NCBI RefSeq assembly: GCF_029227915.1
Contig: NC_079884.1
Location: 26,350,001-26,414,000 of the forward strand
Source: Hydractinia symbiolongicarpus
Taxonomy: Eukaryota > Cnidaria > Hydrozoa > Anthoathecata > Hydractiniidae
Length of the DNA stretch: 64,000 bases
Direction: 5' to 3'
Shown here: piece after piece, positions 47,870 through 59,762 of the stretch
Numbering within the stretch: position 1 is the first letter of the stretch
How the letters are laid out: each line of letters starts with the position of its first letter
Notes under the pieces: generated by a model
What the model was told of the DNA's origin: nothing
The model's input: the letters and a program-made list of their open reading frames with translations, nothing else
The model's database searches: none
Translations under genes and position numbers: made by a program

Positions 47870-48734
47870 TTATTGCAATTATTAGGCTTTTTTTATTATT
47901 TTTAAAGTCATGAAACTGGGCTCAAAGATGTTGGAAAAGACCTGGAATTTTAAAGGGTTAGAGAAATAAAAAACAATAGCTTGAAAGTTCTTAAATTTTG
48001 TTTTTCAGTTGTGGTTTCCCTGCATTGTGTGTCTGTTTTATGCTGAATTTACCATAGATGTATAATTTGTCTTTTTTTGCCTGCTTTTCTATTTTGATGT
48101 CTTGTAGTAATCTGGTTGTCTTTCTGGTAATTATCCTTATTCTGACAAAGTAATCATATTTTAGCATAAACAATATTTTCACTTAGTAATAAAGAATGCA
48201 ATAACAATGTTTTCATTCATTATTGTGATTTGTTTTATTAGTCTAATTAGCATAATAAGTAAAAGAGCCATTACAATTTTGTATTAAAGAAGTGATTATT
48301 TTTAATTAATATTGTGTATGTCAAGAATAACAGCCACAAGTCAACTTGAAATTGTCGTTTTTTTAGTCATTTGAAATAATTTATAATAGAATTCTGTTGT
48401 TTATATTTCCCTTTTTTTTTCTGAAAGGATTTGTGAAATTAAAGGTTTTTTTTGGGGGGTAGGTCTTTCCTGTATGCATGTGTTACTAAAAGTTGTGGTA
48501 AAAGAAATCTCTATATGATCTTATAAAATATAATATTGAGTGGAATACTTATTCACCAAACAACGATTTAATTTTAATGCGAATAGATTTGTTACTTCAA
48601 ATATAACATGGTTACTAAAAAAGTAAGCTTCCAGAGTACTTATTCAAAATTTTAGGGTGAGGCTAATTCAAAACAGCCGATAAAAGTTATTTATTTTGAA
48701 AAACCATGTTGTTTAGATAAAATTTTTAAAAGAA

Positions 48735-48895
48735 AGTTGTTTTTAATGCATAATAAGCCTCTATAATATTTAAAAATACGAAATTCGTATTTTTTATTAC
48801 GAAATTTCCGTATTTCGTATTTTTAAATACGGAAAGAGAAGTGGTCGATTTTCCAAGAGAGCATCACAGTTGTTTTTAATGCATAATGAGCCTCT
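48735..48895. repeat. Palindromic core between two 28-bp direct repeats
   Basis: AGTTGTTTTTAATGCATAAT with AAGCCTCT or GAGCCTCT occurs at 48735-48762 and 48868-48895 with one mismatch. Between them are a 23-bp palindrome (48772-48794, AAAAATACGAA, A, TTCGTATTTTT) and an 11-bp-stem hairpin (48805-48815 with 48825-48835, TTTCCGTATTT). Confidence 0.8.
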
Positions 48896-49513
48896 CCTTT
48901 GGCTTTAGCTTTAATAATAATAATAGGCACTCTCAGGCATTTGCTTAAGAAGGGCTCTTAATAAGGTACTTGTCCTGGATAGGCATGAATTGGAAAGGCA
49001 TCACTAAGAATATGCATTGATATAGGGTGTCTTACTACAAATTTTACATGCTAAGGATTTTATTTTTTGCGAACAGTTTTTTAGTTGCACAAAAAAAAGT
49101 AATTATTTGGAGTGTACTTATTATCATTTCTTCCTTAGTGCATCAACCTCTAAATGATATCGTATGTGTTTCAACGACATTGCTGGAGAATATTGAAGAT
49201 CTTGCTCTTTGTTGTGAGGTATCTTTTATATTATTCTGTTTTGGTTGTCCAGATGTAAATGAATGCATTTGAAGCTAGGAATGCCTGCTGCATAAAAAGC
49301 CCTGAAATTTATGATGTCATTTCTAGAAGAATAGCTTACTTTAAATAATCGGGGAGGAGACAGCAAAATAAATTGGACAAGTGATAGACATCGTAATTTT
49401 ATTTTTACTATGTTCGGCTTTAACTAGGATCAGGCCCAACCCTTTTTTAGCCCAAATATATTTCTATGACATCATTATGTGGATGACGTCATCAAAAACA
49501 TCAGCCGAAAGCA

Positions 49514-50996
49514 TCAGGCCAAGCGTAGTTGCAGGTTATTTCCTGTCTCAATCTTTACGCTTATCTGCACTTTAATAAATTTTTGTAAGTATAAGGCGTA
49601 AATAGGAATGTCACTATTGACAGTGGAAATGCAAACTGTGTTAGCTCCACATTCTTGTGCGTGGTGGCAGCAAAGAATCACTTTCATGTCAGCCTCCTCC
49701 TGAGTTGTGCCTAAGCTAGTTTCAACAGTTAAGGAGACGATTCCGTTGGTAACCCTGATGCGATAGTAATCATCTTCAACATTTACATACAAACATTTGC
49801 TGCCAATAGAGTCTGCATAAAGAGTACAGTGTGGCCACTCTTGTAGAAAAAAAGGATGATTTCGACTTTATTTTCATCCTCACTAAGAAACTTTCAAAAT
49901 TGTTTTGGATCTCTTCTTTCCACCTTTATGCAGAGTTTTTCTGCAATGGCACGTTGTTGTCGTTCATAGCCTTTGATAGAGTTTTCCCGATATTGATCCG
50001 TGATGAAATAAATCTGTCCAGACCTTAATCCTCCAAAAACTCTACCATACATTGAATTGGCTAATCCTCCAAATGTACCGATGTTCGTAGTAATGGTTTG
50101 TTGAAGAGTAACCACACCATTAATTACAAAAGCTCTATTTTGGGTAATGAATTTAAAACTGGAACATTGTCAGATATAACATTCAAAAATTTTGATTTTA
50201 CTGCTTTAACCATGTCACCATTAGGATTAGCTGGAAACCAAGGAATCAAGCTTAAAGAATATCTCAGAATTTCTTTCATACAGATTTTTAGTTGGGCTAA
50301 GCCTTTGTCATAAGCCAATAGTAGGTCGTCTTTTATATCGTCGGGAACTGTCAATCCAGAAATTATATTGATAAGGTTTTTCCTGTATAAGAAAGGATTA
50401 CCACATGATGTGATAAGATTGTATGCCCTTTCAGCAGCTATGACATCAAACCTTTTTCTTGATTGTCTAAAGTCTTTTAGCTGGAAATCATATGCTCTTC
50501 TAGTTTTGCAAAACACTTAGCTGTTATGAGGCTTGTCAGCACCCAGCGTTGAACTGTACCATTTGTTGTGCTGTAACCTGTGGAGTAAAAGTAAACAATG
50601 AAGCTTGTTTTACTACTATACGTTACAACAAAGAAATGTTTTCACAAAATTAGTATTAGTAATAATTTTACCATAATTTTATCATATTAAATTTTCCACA
50701 CGTTATAACAGCCAACTTACCACCTCTAAAAATACGCAATATTTTTTAATTGTCCTTAATTTGCATCACTAATAGTAGAAACATCAAAGATTCTAAACTC
50801 ACCTAAACTCCTAAAAAAATTTTGGATGTGTATCTTCAAGCTGATACATTTGAGCCCAGCAATATGTTAAATATCTTGAGTAGTTAGGTCGACCATAAGC
50901 AAAGAACCAGCCCAGCATTGCATGTGTTACATTTCCAGACAGGGGGGACCAATAGGCCGCTGTTGCCCCAGTTAAAGAGACATAGCGCAAAGTATC
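49514..50996 (-). pseudogene. Decayed member of a multi-copy invertebrate gene family (QEEAD-motif protein)
   Basis: Reading leftward, a segment at about 50800-50996 (minus) has LGWFFAYGRPNYSRYLTYCW after an acceptor. A second piece begins at about 50580 after another acceptor and continues to 50124, a third runs 50115-49894 and a fourth 49792-49514. They together resemble a large family of uncharacterised proteins common in cnidarian and mollusc genomes, with NYSRYL, FITDQYRENSIK and TTQEEADMK landmarks; this family assignment is from memory of such proteins. The frame shifts near 50125, meets an in-frame stop near 49894, and shifts again at a T-run near 49850; the first segment also breaks at a T-run near 50810. 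Retained splice sites argue against a processed copy. Function of the family is unknown. Confidence 0.75.
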
Positions 50997-52086
50997 CTAA
51001 AATTCCTTATGTAAATTCATAATATTCCCCAGTTGAAGAATTTCCACAAACTCGAATCTGAAGTTGAAGGAATGTTATAATTATTTTCGTGCTACTTGGT
51101 CTAAAAATGCAAAATATAATCACAGTAAATAGTCACCTCTTTATAGCACACATAACAATCTCACGCTTTGAATACCAGTCATTAAAGACAAAAAATTTGA
51201 GTCTCGATAGAGCTCCCATATGTACTACAATGTGCAAACAATGTTGTTGTAACGCTTTCCGTTCAACATTCGTTCAACACGGCTTTTTCCTAGAAGGGGT
51301 AGCAATATATCGTGTGTAAAATAATCGTAGTTTGATGGTTTGTGGTCATCTGTTTGTGAGTTTGTGATTGTGATGTGTGAGCTTAAGAAGTTTCCTTACG
51401 TAAAAATCAGACGAATAAAAACTAATGAAAGCTAAACTTTGTTTTTTATATCTACTCTTTTGGTTATCTTACTTCCGTGAGAAAACAGGCACTTATTTGA
51501 ACAGGCGATTGCTCTGTTTCTGCGACGGTAGGAACAATATTTTTATCTTTTTCTTGTTACGCTTGGCGTAACTTGATATCGTTTTACTGTGAGTGTATAT
51601 ACTGTAGCTTTTATGATAGTAAAAATCTTTGTAGTTTAGAGCTTCAGTTTCCTCAATAATTTGCGTGTCATTGCGGACGATGCTGCAAAAAAAGATTGTT
51701 TTGCACTATGCCACAATTTTAAAGTAAAACTCAGTATTAGGCAAACAACAACACTGGAGTGACATTCCGCTCTCTTTTCGAAAAAAATAAATAAGAATTA
51801 TCTTGCGTTTTGAACTCTTTTCCACGAATTTTCTGTAAACTTGTGTAATTTCCCCCCACTTATTGCTTGTTAAACAACAAATATCAACATTTTCAGTAGA
51901 TTTATAAAGTGATATACCTTCAAACTGTAACAATTTAATATAGAGTAAATTAATTGACATAAAAATTATATTAGATGGTATTTATTTCTTATTTCTTCGT
52001 CCCAAGCCTCTTAAATGTTTGCTGACAATCTGCAAATCACTTTGCAATAAAGTTTTGTGATTATAGAATGTATCTACATAATTTTA

Positions 52087-52118
52087 ACAATTAAGGTGAT
52101 TTTCATCACCTTAATTGT
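52087..52118. repeat. Perfect hairpin, 14-bp stem and 4-base loop
   Basis: ACAATTAAGGTGAT, TTTC, ATCACCTTAATTGT. The stem has no mismatch. It has no T-run terminator context and lies between genes, so it may be a tiny inverted-repeat element. Confidence 0.85.
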
Positions 52119-52690
52119 CATCTTTTTTATCGCGTTTAAAAATTCTGTTTAAAAATTATTGGAGTTTAGGTGTAGAAAAATAGCTTTGTATATTCCTTGA
52201 TTCTTGCAGTAAACATGTTAAAATAATATTACTTGAAAGCGTCTTCCCATTTGTTTCTATTTTCTACATTATTTATGAGTGGAATCGAAAAAAATTAAAA
52301 TTAAAGCTTTATTTACAGTCTCTCAAACATATTGTGTTTAATATGAACTGTCAAACCCTTTTGCACATCATGAAATTTCTAAGTTTCTTAAATAAGTTTT
52401 GCAAATCATATTTATAATTTTCATTGCTTGGATTCATCATTAAATTTGTGCATTTTTTACATCAAGGGATGCCAACCTTTTGACTTTTCACATTTGAAAT
52501 GTTTGAAACAAAATAAAAAGCAAAAACAATGACATGTTCAAATGTGTCTGTAAAAATGTTGTATTAAAATTTTAACTGCAAAAATGCAATTTATTTAAAA
52601 AAAAATTCAAGTAACATTAATCTACAATTTTAACATAGGTTGGTACTTTGAGCAAACGTTACTGCTTTTACCTGGTACACAAAAGAACCC

Positions 52691-52715
52691 AATATATATA
52701 TATATATATATATAA
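52691..52715. repeat. (AT)n microsatellite
   Basis: About twelve AT units, 30 bases before the first recognised HEXD exon. Confidence 0.95.
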
Positions 52716-52746
52716 ATGATTACTAACCAAACCCGTTTTTTTTTAG

Positions 52747-55700
52747 CAGCATACTTTTTTTGCTGGTGTGGTTTGAATATCCATTACAACATGATGCCTT
52801 CAAAGAGGATTCAGAATTGCATACAAGGATAGATGAATTAACAGGTATGTTTTTTTGGTCTTTTAAATTATTTTTATTTATTATTTGCTATAATTTAAAA
52901 TTTAGTCTGCCTCTTACTACGTTCCTGTAAAAAATGAAATAATACAGAGAAAAATTTTTCTTCGCCTTACCTTGGTATGTTATAGCAAGTGGTAGTATGA
53001 TAACGTACAAAAATAATGTTCAATTCAAGGTGAAGTCAATTTTGCTTTTGGTATTGGCATTATCATGTACATAAAAGAGCCACTATTTAAGTGTTTTGAC
53101 TTGCAATTTCCTTCAGAAGACAGCTTTCTGGCATTAAGATCTTCACACATCTTTTTATGTTAATGAAAAAAATTCTTTTATAGCAAAATTAAAACGCTGT
53201 TCACATGGAAATAATCGTAAGTTGGTTATGCTTTCATATATTTCTTTCAATTTTTTGAAGCCACTAACCTAAAGCTTTACTTACACTAGATTGTGAATGA
53301 GGATAGATAAGCTGATTATTTTGTTTAAAATAGTCTGAATGTAGGTTTTTACGCCTTTTTTGAGCTGTAGATTTCCACAGGTTTTTTTCTGAATAGCCCG
53401 GCTTTTACCATTTAAACATAAATAGTAACGATAATGCATTTTAACCATCTTTTACCATTTTGGTATTTTTTTTAAAACTCTTTTATTTATTTTAGAAAAC
53501 AGAAAAATGCTCGAAAACGATAGGCCTAAAATTCCAGACACTGCAAAGAAAAAGATTCAAGGGTAAAAATTTATACCTTCAGAGTGGCCATGCCAGATTA
53601 TCTATTGTAAATCTTTACACATAGGCAACATAAAACTCATGCGGCCATAAAAGTTTATACTAGCAAGAAATTTCATATCTGTGTTGGTTGAAAAGTCTGT
53701 ATGAGGATGCATGTTTTAGGAAACATAATAATTTATACATGTACCCCATTATTGTATTTTTAAGTCTAAATGTTGCTCATATTGCATGCCTTCACAGTAT
53801 TGTGCTGCATAAGTTTTTGTGTACCATGTAACCATAAATAACCAAAAAATACTTCCACGCTGTGACTACTCTGCTCGAGGAGAAACAAATCTGTTTCAAT
53901 TTTATGGAAGTGTGTGTAAAAACGTTTTAAAAACGTGATGCCACAAAAATCTGAACTGGTGTGTCAACAGATTAGAGTTTTATATGCAATTTTCTTTTTT
54001 AGGTTTTCTGGACTAAGGTAAGAATTTTTTTTAATTTTAATTTTTTTTTAATTATTAAAGTAAGAGAACTAGCAGGACGTGTTTTATGAACATTTTAATC
54101 TTTTTTAGAATTGTTCATTTGGATTTAAAAGGTGCACCACCTAAAATGGAATATTTGTTGCAGGTATGTAGGATTTTGTTGATATCATTCAAAGTGAATT
54201 GTTCAAATATTAAACTGTGTATGGCACTACAGCAAACATGAACTTTATGTACAAATTTACAGGGTGTGTATTCTTAAAACTTCTGATAGAGCAGAGTTGT
54301 TGAAGGGTTCAGTGTATTATAGATGCAAAAGAATGTCGTGTGGAGAGAAGGATGGCAACGAAAACTATAGGACTGCATCTTTTGTTTGTGTAGTTGGTTC
54401 CTTGTTAGATGAAATGCATTAGAATATTTTGTTACATACACAATTTTTTTGTTGTTGGCAGGCCCTACTCTACTGTGAAAGATTTAGGATATCATAAGTA
54501 AAAAAAATTAAAGAATAATTAAAAAATAAGGGCGTCACTAGACTTCAAAAAGTTGTTTTTTTGTGCCGCTTTCTGTGCAAGTGACGACATTGTTTCACGA
54601 TAGAACTGAAACTAAATTATGCTAGTACGAATGTTTTTTAATAATTTTTTTTTGGTTAGATAAACTTTATAAATAACTCGAGTCATGGAGGTAAATGTCT
54701 AAAATGATCACGAAAAACAAATTGTTGGAAATACTTCGGGAAAGTTCAGGCAATTTGGTTAAATTTTGGTAGTGTTTATAATGACCTTTTATTATCTACC
54801 TTAGATGTTACCTTTTTTGAAAGATATGGGTGCGAATGGTCTTCTCTTGGAATATGAAGATATGTTTCCATACCGCGGTATGATTCGTGCACTGTCATCA
54901 CCAAATACTTACAGGTGAAATGTTAATTAGTTAATTTTGTGATCTTTTTAAAATGGCTTCTACTAAAATCTAAACCACTAAAATCTTAAATTTTATTTTG
55001 TTCGGCTAGCTTTTTTTATACTTAATCGCTCATTTTTTCTGTCTTGGCTTTTTCCTCTATATGAGCTGTGGAATTTAAAAAATGCGAGCAACAGGAGTAA
55101 CCGTTTATTGCAAATTGAATTATTTTAAAATAAAAACTCTTGCATCCTCTCCTGCATATATAAGAAATTTAAAAATGTGTGACAGCGAGCGTTATTATGT
55201 GTGTCCATTTATTTAACTTTGTATTTGGTACCTTTTCTTACACGTACACTGCCAGTCTACAACTATATTATAATGTTCACCGTACGTATGTTGTTCTATA
55301 AGCCAAAATGGTAGCCTCGAGTAATGATGGAAAAATTCCTGTGCATTTGTACGCGATATTTGTACGCGATAAGAACTAGCATTGTCTTATGTGTTCCAAA
55401 TTTTCTATAGTTATGAAGATATTGCTTCGTTGTTGAAATTAGCAAAGAAATTAAATTTGGAAATCATACCGTTAGTTCAGACGCTTGGACATTTCGAGGT
55501 GAAAAGTTGATTTAGTTAGCATTTAACTGTGTGTTTATTAAGCACCAGACGACGTGAATTGTATTGCTGTTTTTAAATCTCTATTCAATTAGGAGTTGAG
55601 CAAGCAAAAATTGGAGCTTATCTAGAAAAAGATTAAAGCAGTTATGTCATTTTTTAAAGACTTCTTTTTTTTTTAACAATTGCATTGAAATACCCTTCAG

Positions 55701-58700
55701 GTCTCTCAGATCCTTCCAAAGTTTCGTGCATTGATTTGGGACAAATTAATGACCTACTCGTGCGAAGTTTGCTTCAGTAAAAATTATTTTCTGATATTTT
55801 TAATCTTTAGTTTGTTTTGAAGCACGACCAGTTCCGCCATTTACGAGAAACTGAACAATATCCGAACATGCCATGCCCTTTACATGAGAGTAAGTAAAAA
55901 GTGATATGTAGATTATCATCAAAACATTGTAAAGTATATTGTGTAATGTTGGTGTCGAATTTTGTTTTCTATAAGAACCGAAATATTATTCGATGCTGTT
56001 GCACCATACCAGACAGCATCGGTTATATATATTGTCGTGAAAGTTAAGAACCTATTCAGGGTTACCACACTTCCTCAAAATTCCTTAATTGTCCTTAATT
56101 TTAAAAATTTCCCTCAAAAGTCCTCTAAATATAGATTTTTGACCATTTTCTCCTAAAATTTTCATTCTCCTTTTACAAAACGAATTTGTCATATGTGTTT
56201 AATTAAATCTTCTTCACCCGTGACGTGCCTGTTAAATCTCAAGTCTTAATAAATTTGTGGAAAATGTGGAAAGATCTCATTTCATCAAATATCTCAAATT
56301 CGACTCTAAAAAAAGAGTGACAACTTTGCTACTGAAGCTGTTTGAGTAAAATTTCAGAAGAACAAAGTCTCCCTGCTCGTTTTATGACATTTGTTTTTAA
56401 TATCCACATATAAAGGTTTTTCAAGTTTAGTTATGTTGCATAAATTATGTTATCTCTTTAATAATAGCCGTCGTCTGTCTGTCTGTGTGTCCGCGAAAGC
56501 CGTGTCCAGTAACGGAAACACGAAATTTTTAAAATGCGCATCAATACCAAATGCGATAAATTTCTGTCCACTTTGTTGCAACAGGTTAATTTAAAGGACG
56601 GGTGACCCCGTGGATTTTTCCACGGGCTAACGACTAGTCTATATTATAATGCCCGTATTTTGTCTGTCTGTCCGTCTGTCTGTCACGCAAAATGGTGGCT
56701 TAGCTGCGCAAGTAGCCAGAAGCACGCAATGCGGTATAAAAATGATAGGCGAACCCGGGCTAACGACTAGTATATAAGAAATACCAAAACTCGGCATTTT
56801 TTGTCCTCAAAAAAAAATTTAAACTTAAAATGTAAAGATATGGAGGTTAATTAATTAAACCGACAAATTATAGCAAGCTGGCCCTAGTTCCTTCGTTCCT
56901 GGCCTGTTAAATTTTGTAAGTTAATATTTAAGACCTGTGAAAGCTTTGTTATACCTTAAATATGACATAAATTTATGCAGCATAATTAAATCTAAAAATC
57001 TTTTAAATTCGAATATTTTAAAATCGAAAAGGGCTTTTAAAAAAATATAGACTTGTTGACCTAGGCTCTACAATATAAGTCCAACGTCTATTTTACCCTC
57101 GGATGATCTTTAGTAATCTGATTACTGAAGGAAATCCGAGGTGATTATGTCAAAAATCAAGAAATGTTTTGGACCAGAACAAAATTGTTTAAAAAGCATA
57201 ATATCTAGAATGAGTGTGATTGTTATTCTTGACAACGACACTTCATCCTCCATATCATTACTGTTTTAGAAACAAAACAAATCGTGTTCAAAATGATAAA
57301 TCAGGTATTGGAGCTACACCCAGATATTCGAAGAATACATTTGGGAGGAGATGAGGTAAGTTTATGTAAATAAATGTCAGATATCGTCGTTCAGAATGGA
57401 TGCTTCCTGGTTGGTATAACGTTTGTCCCTTGATATGCATTTAAAAGTGTATGTTGTTTAATCCTCTGTGTTTGGAATTATTTCAGGTTTTTAATTTAAA
57501 GGACTGTGAAAAATGCAAGTCAAGCAAAAAAACGAAAGAACATTTGTTTTTACATCATATGATTCCTATACTGAAGCATGTACGAGGTAAAACTCGCTCG
57601 AAAGTGAAACCAATCATTTGGGATGACATGCTGAGGAAATGGACTGTGGACGATATGAAACGTAAGGAATTGTTTTTTTGGGGGTGTCAACAACTTTTAC
57701 TTTAGGGGACTTTTATCCAAGGGCTGATATTCACCTGATTGACACTTCCACAACCGAAGTCTAAAGATATTTTACTCTGTTCACCCATTAAAAACATTGT
57801 ACAGCCAAACTTTAAATGTTATTATTTTATTCTTCTGATTTGATGTTTTTATTTTTAGAATTTCGTGGTCTAGCAGACATTATGGTTTGGGGTTACGTGC
57901 CTGAGTTGGACAACTATTCCTTATTTCCTGAAGGTTTGTAAATAGTTGTGAATTAGTGATCCGCATAATTCGTGTGCGATGGCTATATTAAATATGTAGG
58001 GGAACTGTTTGTTTTCCCTTGTGCTATTGGCTTGTTTTTATTCTTTATTTATAGTTGTCCGAGGTTTGATATTTATTTTTTTTATATTTAGACATGTGGA
58101 TAAAATACGCGGAAGCCTTCGACAAAATTTGGGTGGCAAGCTCATATAAAGGTAGCAATTTTAATTTGAAACGAATACTGACATGAATTCAACATCCATA
58201 CAACGATGTTTCGAATGTCCAATGTCAATAAATTTTCTAATTCGTCAATTTTGATGGATTTCATGAGTCCTATTTTAAACATTTTTGTGTTTCCATGTTA
58301 TAGGTGCGCTTGCAGCCAACAATAACTTAGTTCCTATAACAATGCATATAAAAAATCATGAATCGTGGCTTCGCATCATTAAAAAAATAAAGAACAAAGT
58401 CACAGGTGTTGCTTTAACAGGTTGGGCCAGGTATGATATTAATAACCTTTTTACTTAGAAACGCTGGTTGTATTTTTACGTGTGTTTATATGCAAAGTTT
58501 TTTATAGATATGATCATTTTGCTGCTCTCTGTGAGCTTCTACCAGCTGCTATCCCAACGTTGGCGTTGTCTTTGTCAGTTCTTCGTGAAGGTAGGATTTT
58601 CATCTCATTGTTTCACCAGCTATTGTTGTTGTTTCTGCTGTTGTTGTGTTATTGGTGTCGTTGTTGTTGTTGATATCCTTGTCGTTATTGTGTTTGTTGT

Positions 58701-59762
58701 TGTTGTTGTCTTTCCGTCTTACAACAACCTTTGTATCTAGGGTCCTTTAAAAAACGTGGTAAAGATTTCGTCGAAGTTATGCTAGGTTTTAAAAATCCGA
58801 TTATTATAGAAAAAGATATATTTGGAAGGTAAGATTACGATAATATTGCCATCCATCTTTTTTTGTCAAAACCTTTGACGGTTTCTTTTTTTTCCGTTAC
58901 AGTTGGGATACGTCGATTCCTAACTACCCAGGAGGAGATGTCTACTCCCTTGTTGCCGAGTATGAAAATCATGTGAATTGGTACACCAGCACTAAAACAA
59001 GGTAATTATTTATTTATTTATTTTTTCGTCGAGAGGAAATGTTGCATCAAATAAGCATTCTGTATAAACTTTAGGTTGGATAGTTGGGGAAATGAACGTC
59101 AAGTGGAAGAAAAACTTATTAGCATTTTACAGATTAATGGAGTAGCAGATTCTTTGAAGCAGTGAGTGCTTTTATGTTGTTGTTGTTTTTGTTGTTGTTT
59201 TTGTTGTTTTAACCACGAAATATAAAATCATCCAGCAGAAAATTTATACTCATTCATCTTCCCTATTACGTTTTGATCATGCCATAACTGGTCTACATTT
59301 TTACTTATTTAGCAGGGAGTTTACCGTCCCCCTTCTAGCTGACAATAATAGAAATGCCAGAACGGACAGTAATCTGATTGATTGATGGGCTTTTCCGTTC
59401 TGATCCGTTCCAACTTTTTTTTTGGACAGGAGCGGGGAAAATTATAAAAAACATACGAATAATTGGCAGATAGCCAATCAAATTTTAGGTATTTTTCTTG
59501 TTCCGTTTCGTTCTGTTTTGTGGGCGGAGAGAACATAATAAAATGGTTCTGTCAAACCTGTTTGAACTTATTTTGTAGGCTGCTTCCATCGTTTAAAAAT
59601 TTCCGATCAAAGTGCGAAACAGTGTTGAAGAAATACTTTTTCGAAGACACAGTGAACGAATGGATACGAGACAAGGTGGACACGCATATAGCTTTATCTG
59701 AAGAATTAGTGGATAAACTAAATTCTGTTTTAGTCAAACTGAAAATGAAAATTGAGTTGTAG
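52747..59762 (+). CDS. HEXD: Hexosaminidase D-type GH20 glycosidase (first exon not located)
   Basis: Retaining beta-N-acetylhexosaminidase of family GH20. Exons: 52747-52844, 53496-53562, 54003-54017, 54109-54163, 54805-54914, 55411-55498, 55811-55889, 57270-57355, 57487-57661, 57859-57933, 58092-58151, 58304-58430, 58508-58590, 58741-58828, 58903-59001, 59075-59161, 59579-59762 (TAG). All phases agree, giving about 524 codons. Landmarks: HLDLKGAPPKM, GLLLEYEDMFPY, LVQTLGHFEFVLKH, the GH20 catalytic Asp-Glu in HLGGDE (about residues 198-199, Glu at an exon end), IIWDDM, LTGWARYDHF and CELLPAAIP. The first exon encodes a hydrophobic run (SILFLLVWF) followed by a charged stem, suggesting a type II membrane anchor that the short human HEXD form lacks. 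Introns are GT-AG; one exon is 15 bp. The C-terminus is a charged helical extension ending KLKMKIEL. Confidence 0.94.
54003..54017 (+). other. 15-bp microexon of HEXD
   Basis: Flanked by TTTTTTAG and GTAAGA, it contributes one split Gly and FSGL plus two bases of Arg. It joins the membrane-proximal stem to the GH20 start RIVHLDLKG. Leaving it out keeps the frame, since 15 is a multiple of three, so it could be alternatively spliced. Confidence 0.75.
56453..56638 (+). mobile_element. Short Helitron-like element, copy 3 (in HEXD intron)
   Basis: Preceded by A, starts TCTCTTTAATAATAGCCGTC and GTCTGTCTGTCTGTG. Ends with a perfect 8-bp hairpin (CCCGTGGA, TTTT, TCCACGGG) and CTAACGACTAGT. This is the best-preserved 3' end of the four copies; 186 bp. 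Confidence 0.75.
56638..56771 (+). mobile_element. Short Helitron-like element, copy 4, abutting copy 3
   Basis: Starts TCTATATTATAATGCCCG directly at the end of copy 3, contains GTCTGTCTGTCCGTCTGTC and ends GGGCTAACGACTAGT. The subterminal hairpin is mostly lost (GAACCCGGGC). Head-to-tail with copy 3, same orientation. Confidence 0.7.
58616..58726. repeat. Impure (GTT)n / TTG microsatellite in a HEXD intron
   Basis: Repeated TTGTTG and GTTGTT runs with interruptions between the exons ending 58590 and starting 58741. It creates open frames rich in Cys, Leu and Val that are not genes. Confidence 0.8.

Larger units (their letters stand above)
42254..49513. other. Gene-poor AT-rich region
   Basis: More than 7 kb with no supported exon on either strand. 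It contains the 53-bp minisatellite, a small 35-bp duplication at 47800, palindromic sequence with flanking repeats at 48735-48895, and short repeats such as GATATGTGATATGT near 45080. The first part should hold the RNF37 3' UTR; ATTAAA near 42354 could be its poly(A) signal. Confidence 0.5.
50997..52746. other. Intergenic region before the HEXD exons
   Basis: No recognised coding exon. The initiator exon of the hexosaminidase gene should lie here but was not located. It contains the perfect hairpin at 52087-52118 and an AT microsatellite at 52691-52715. Confidence 0.45.

Noticed and set aside
58468-58740. Cys/Val-rich frame suggesting a small secreted protein
   Set aside because: It overlaps a HEXD exon in another frame and then reads the GTT microsatellite of the intron.
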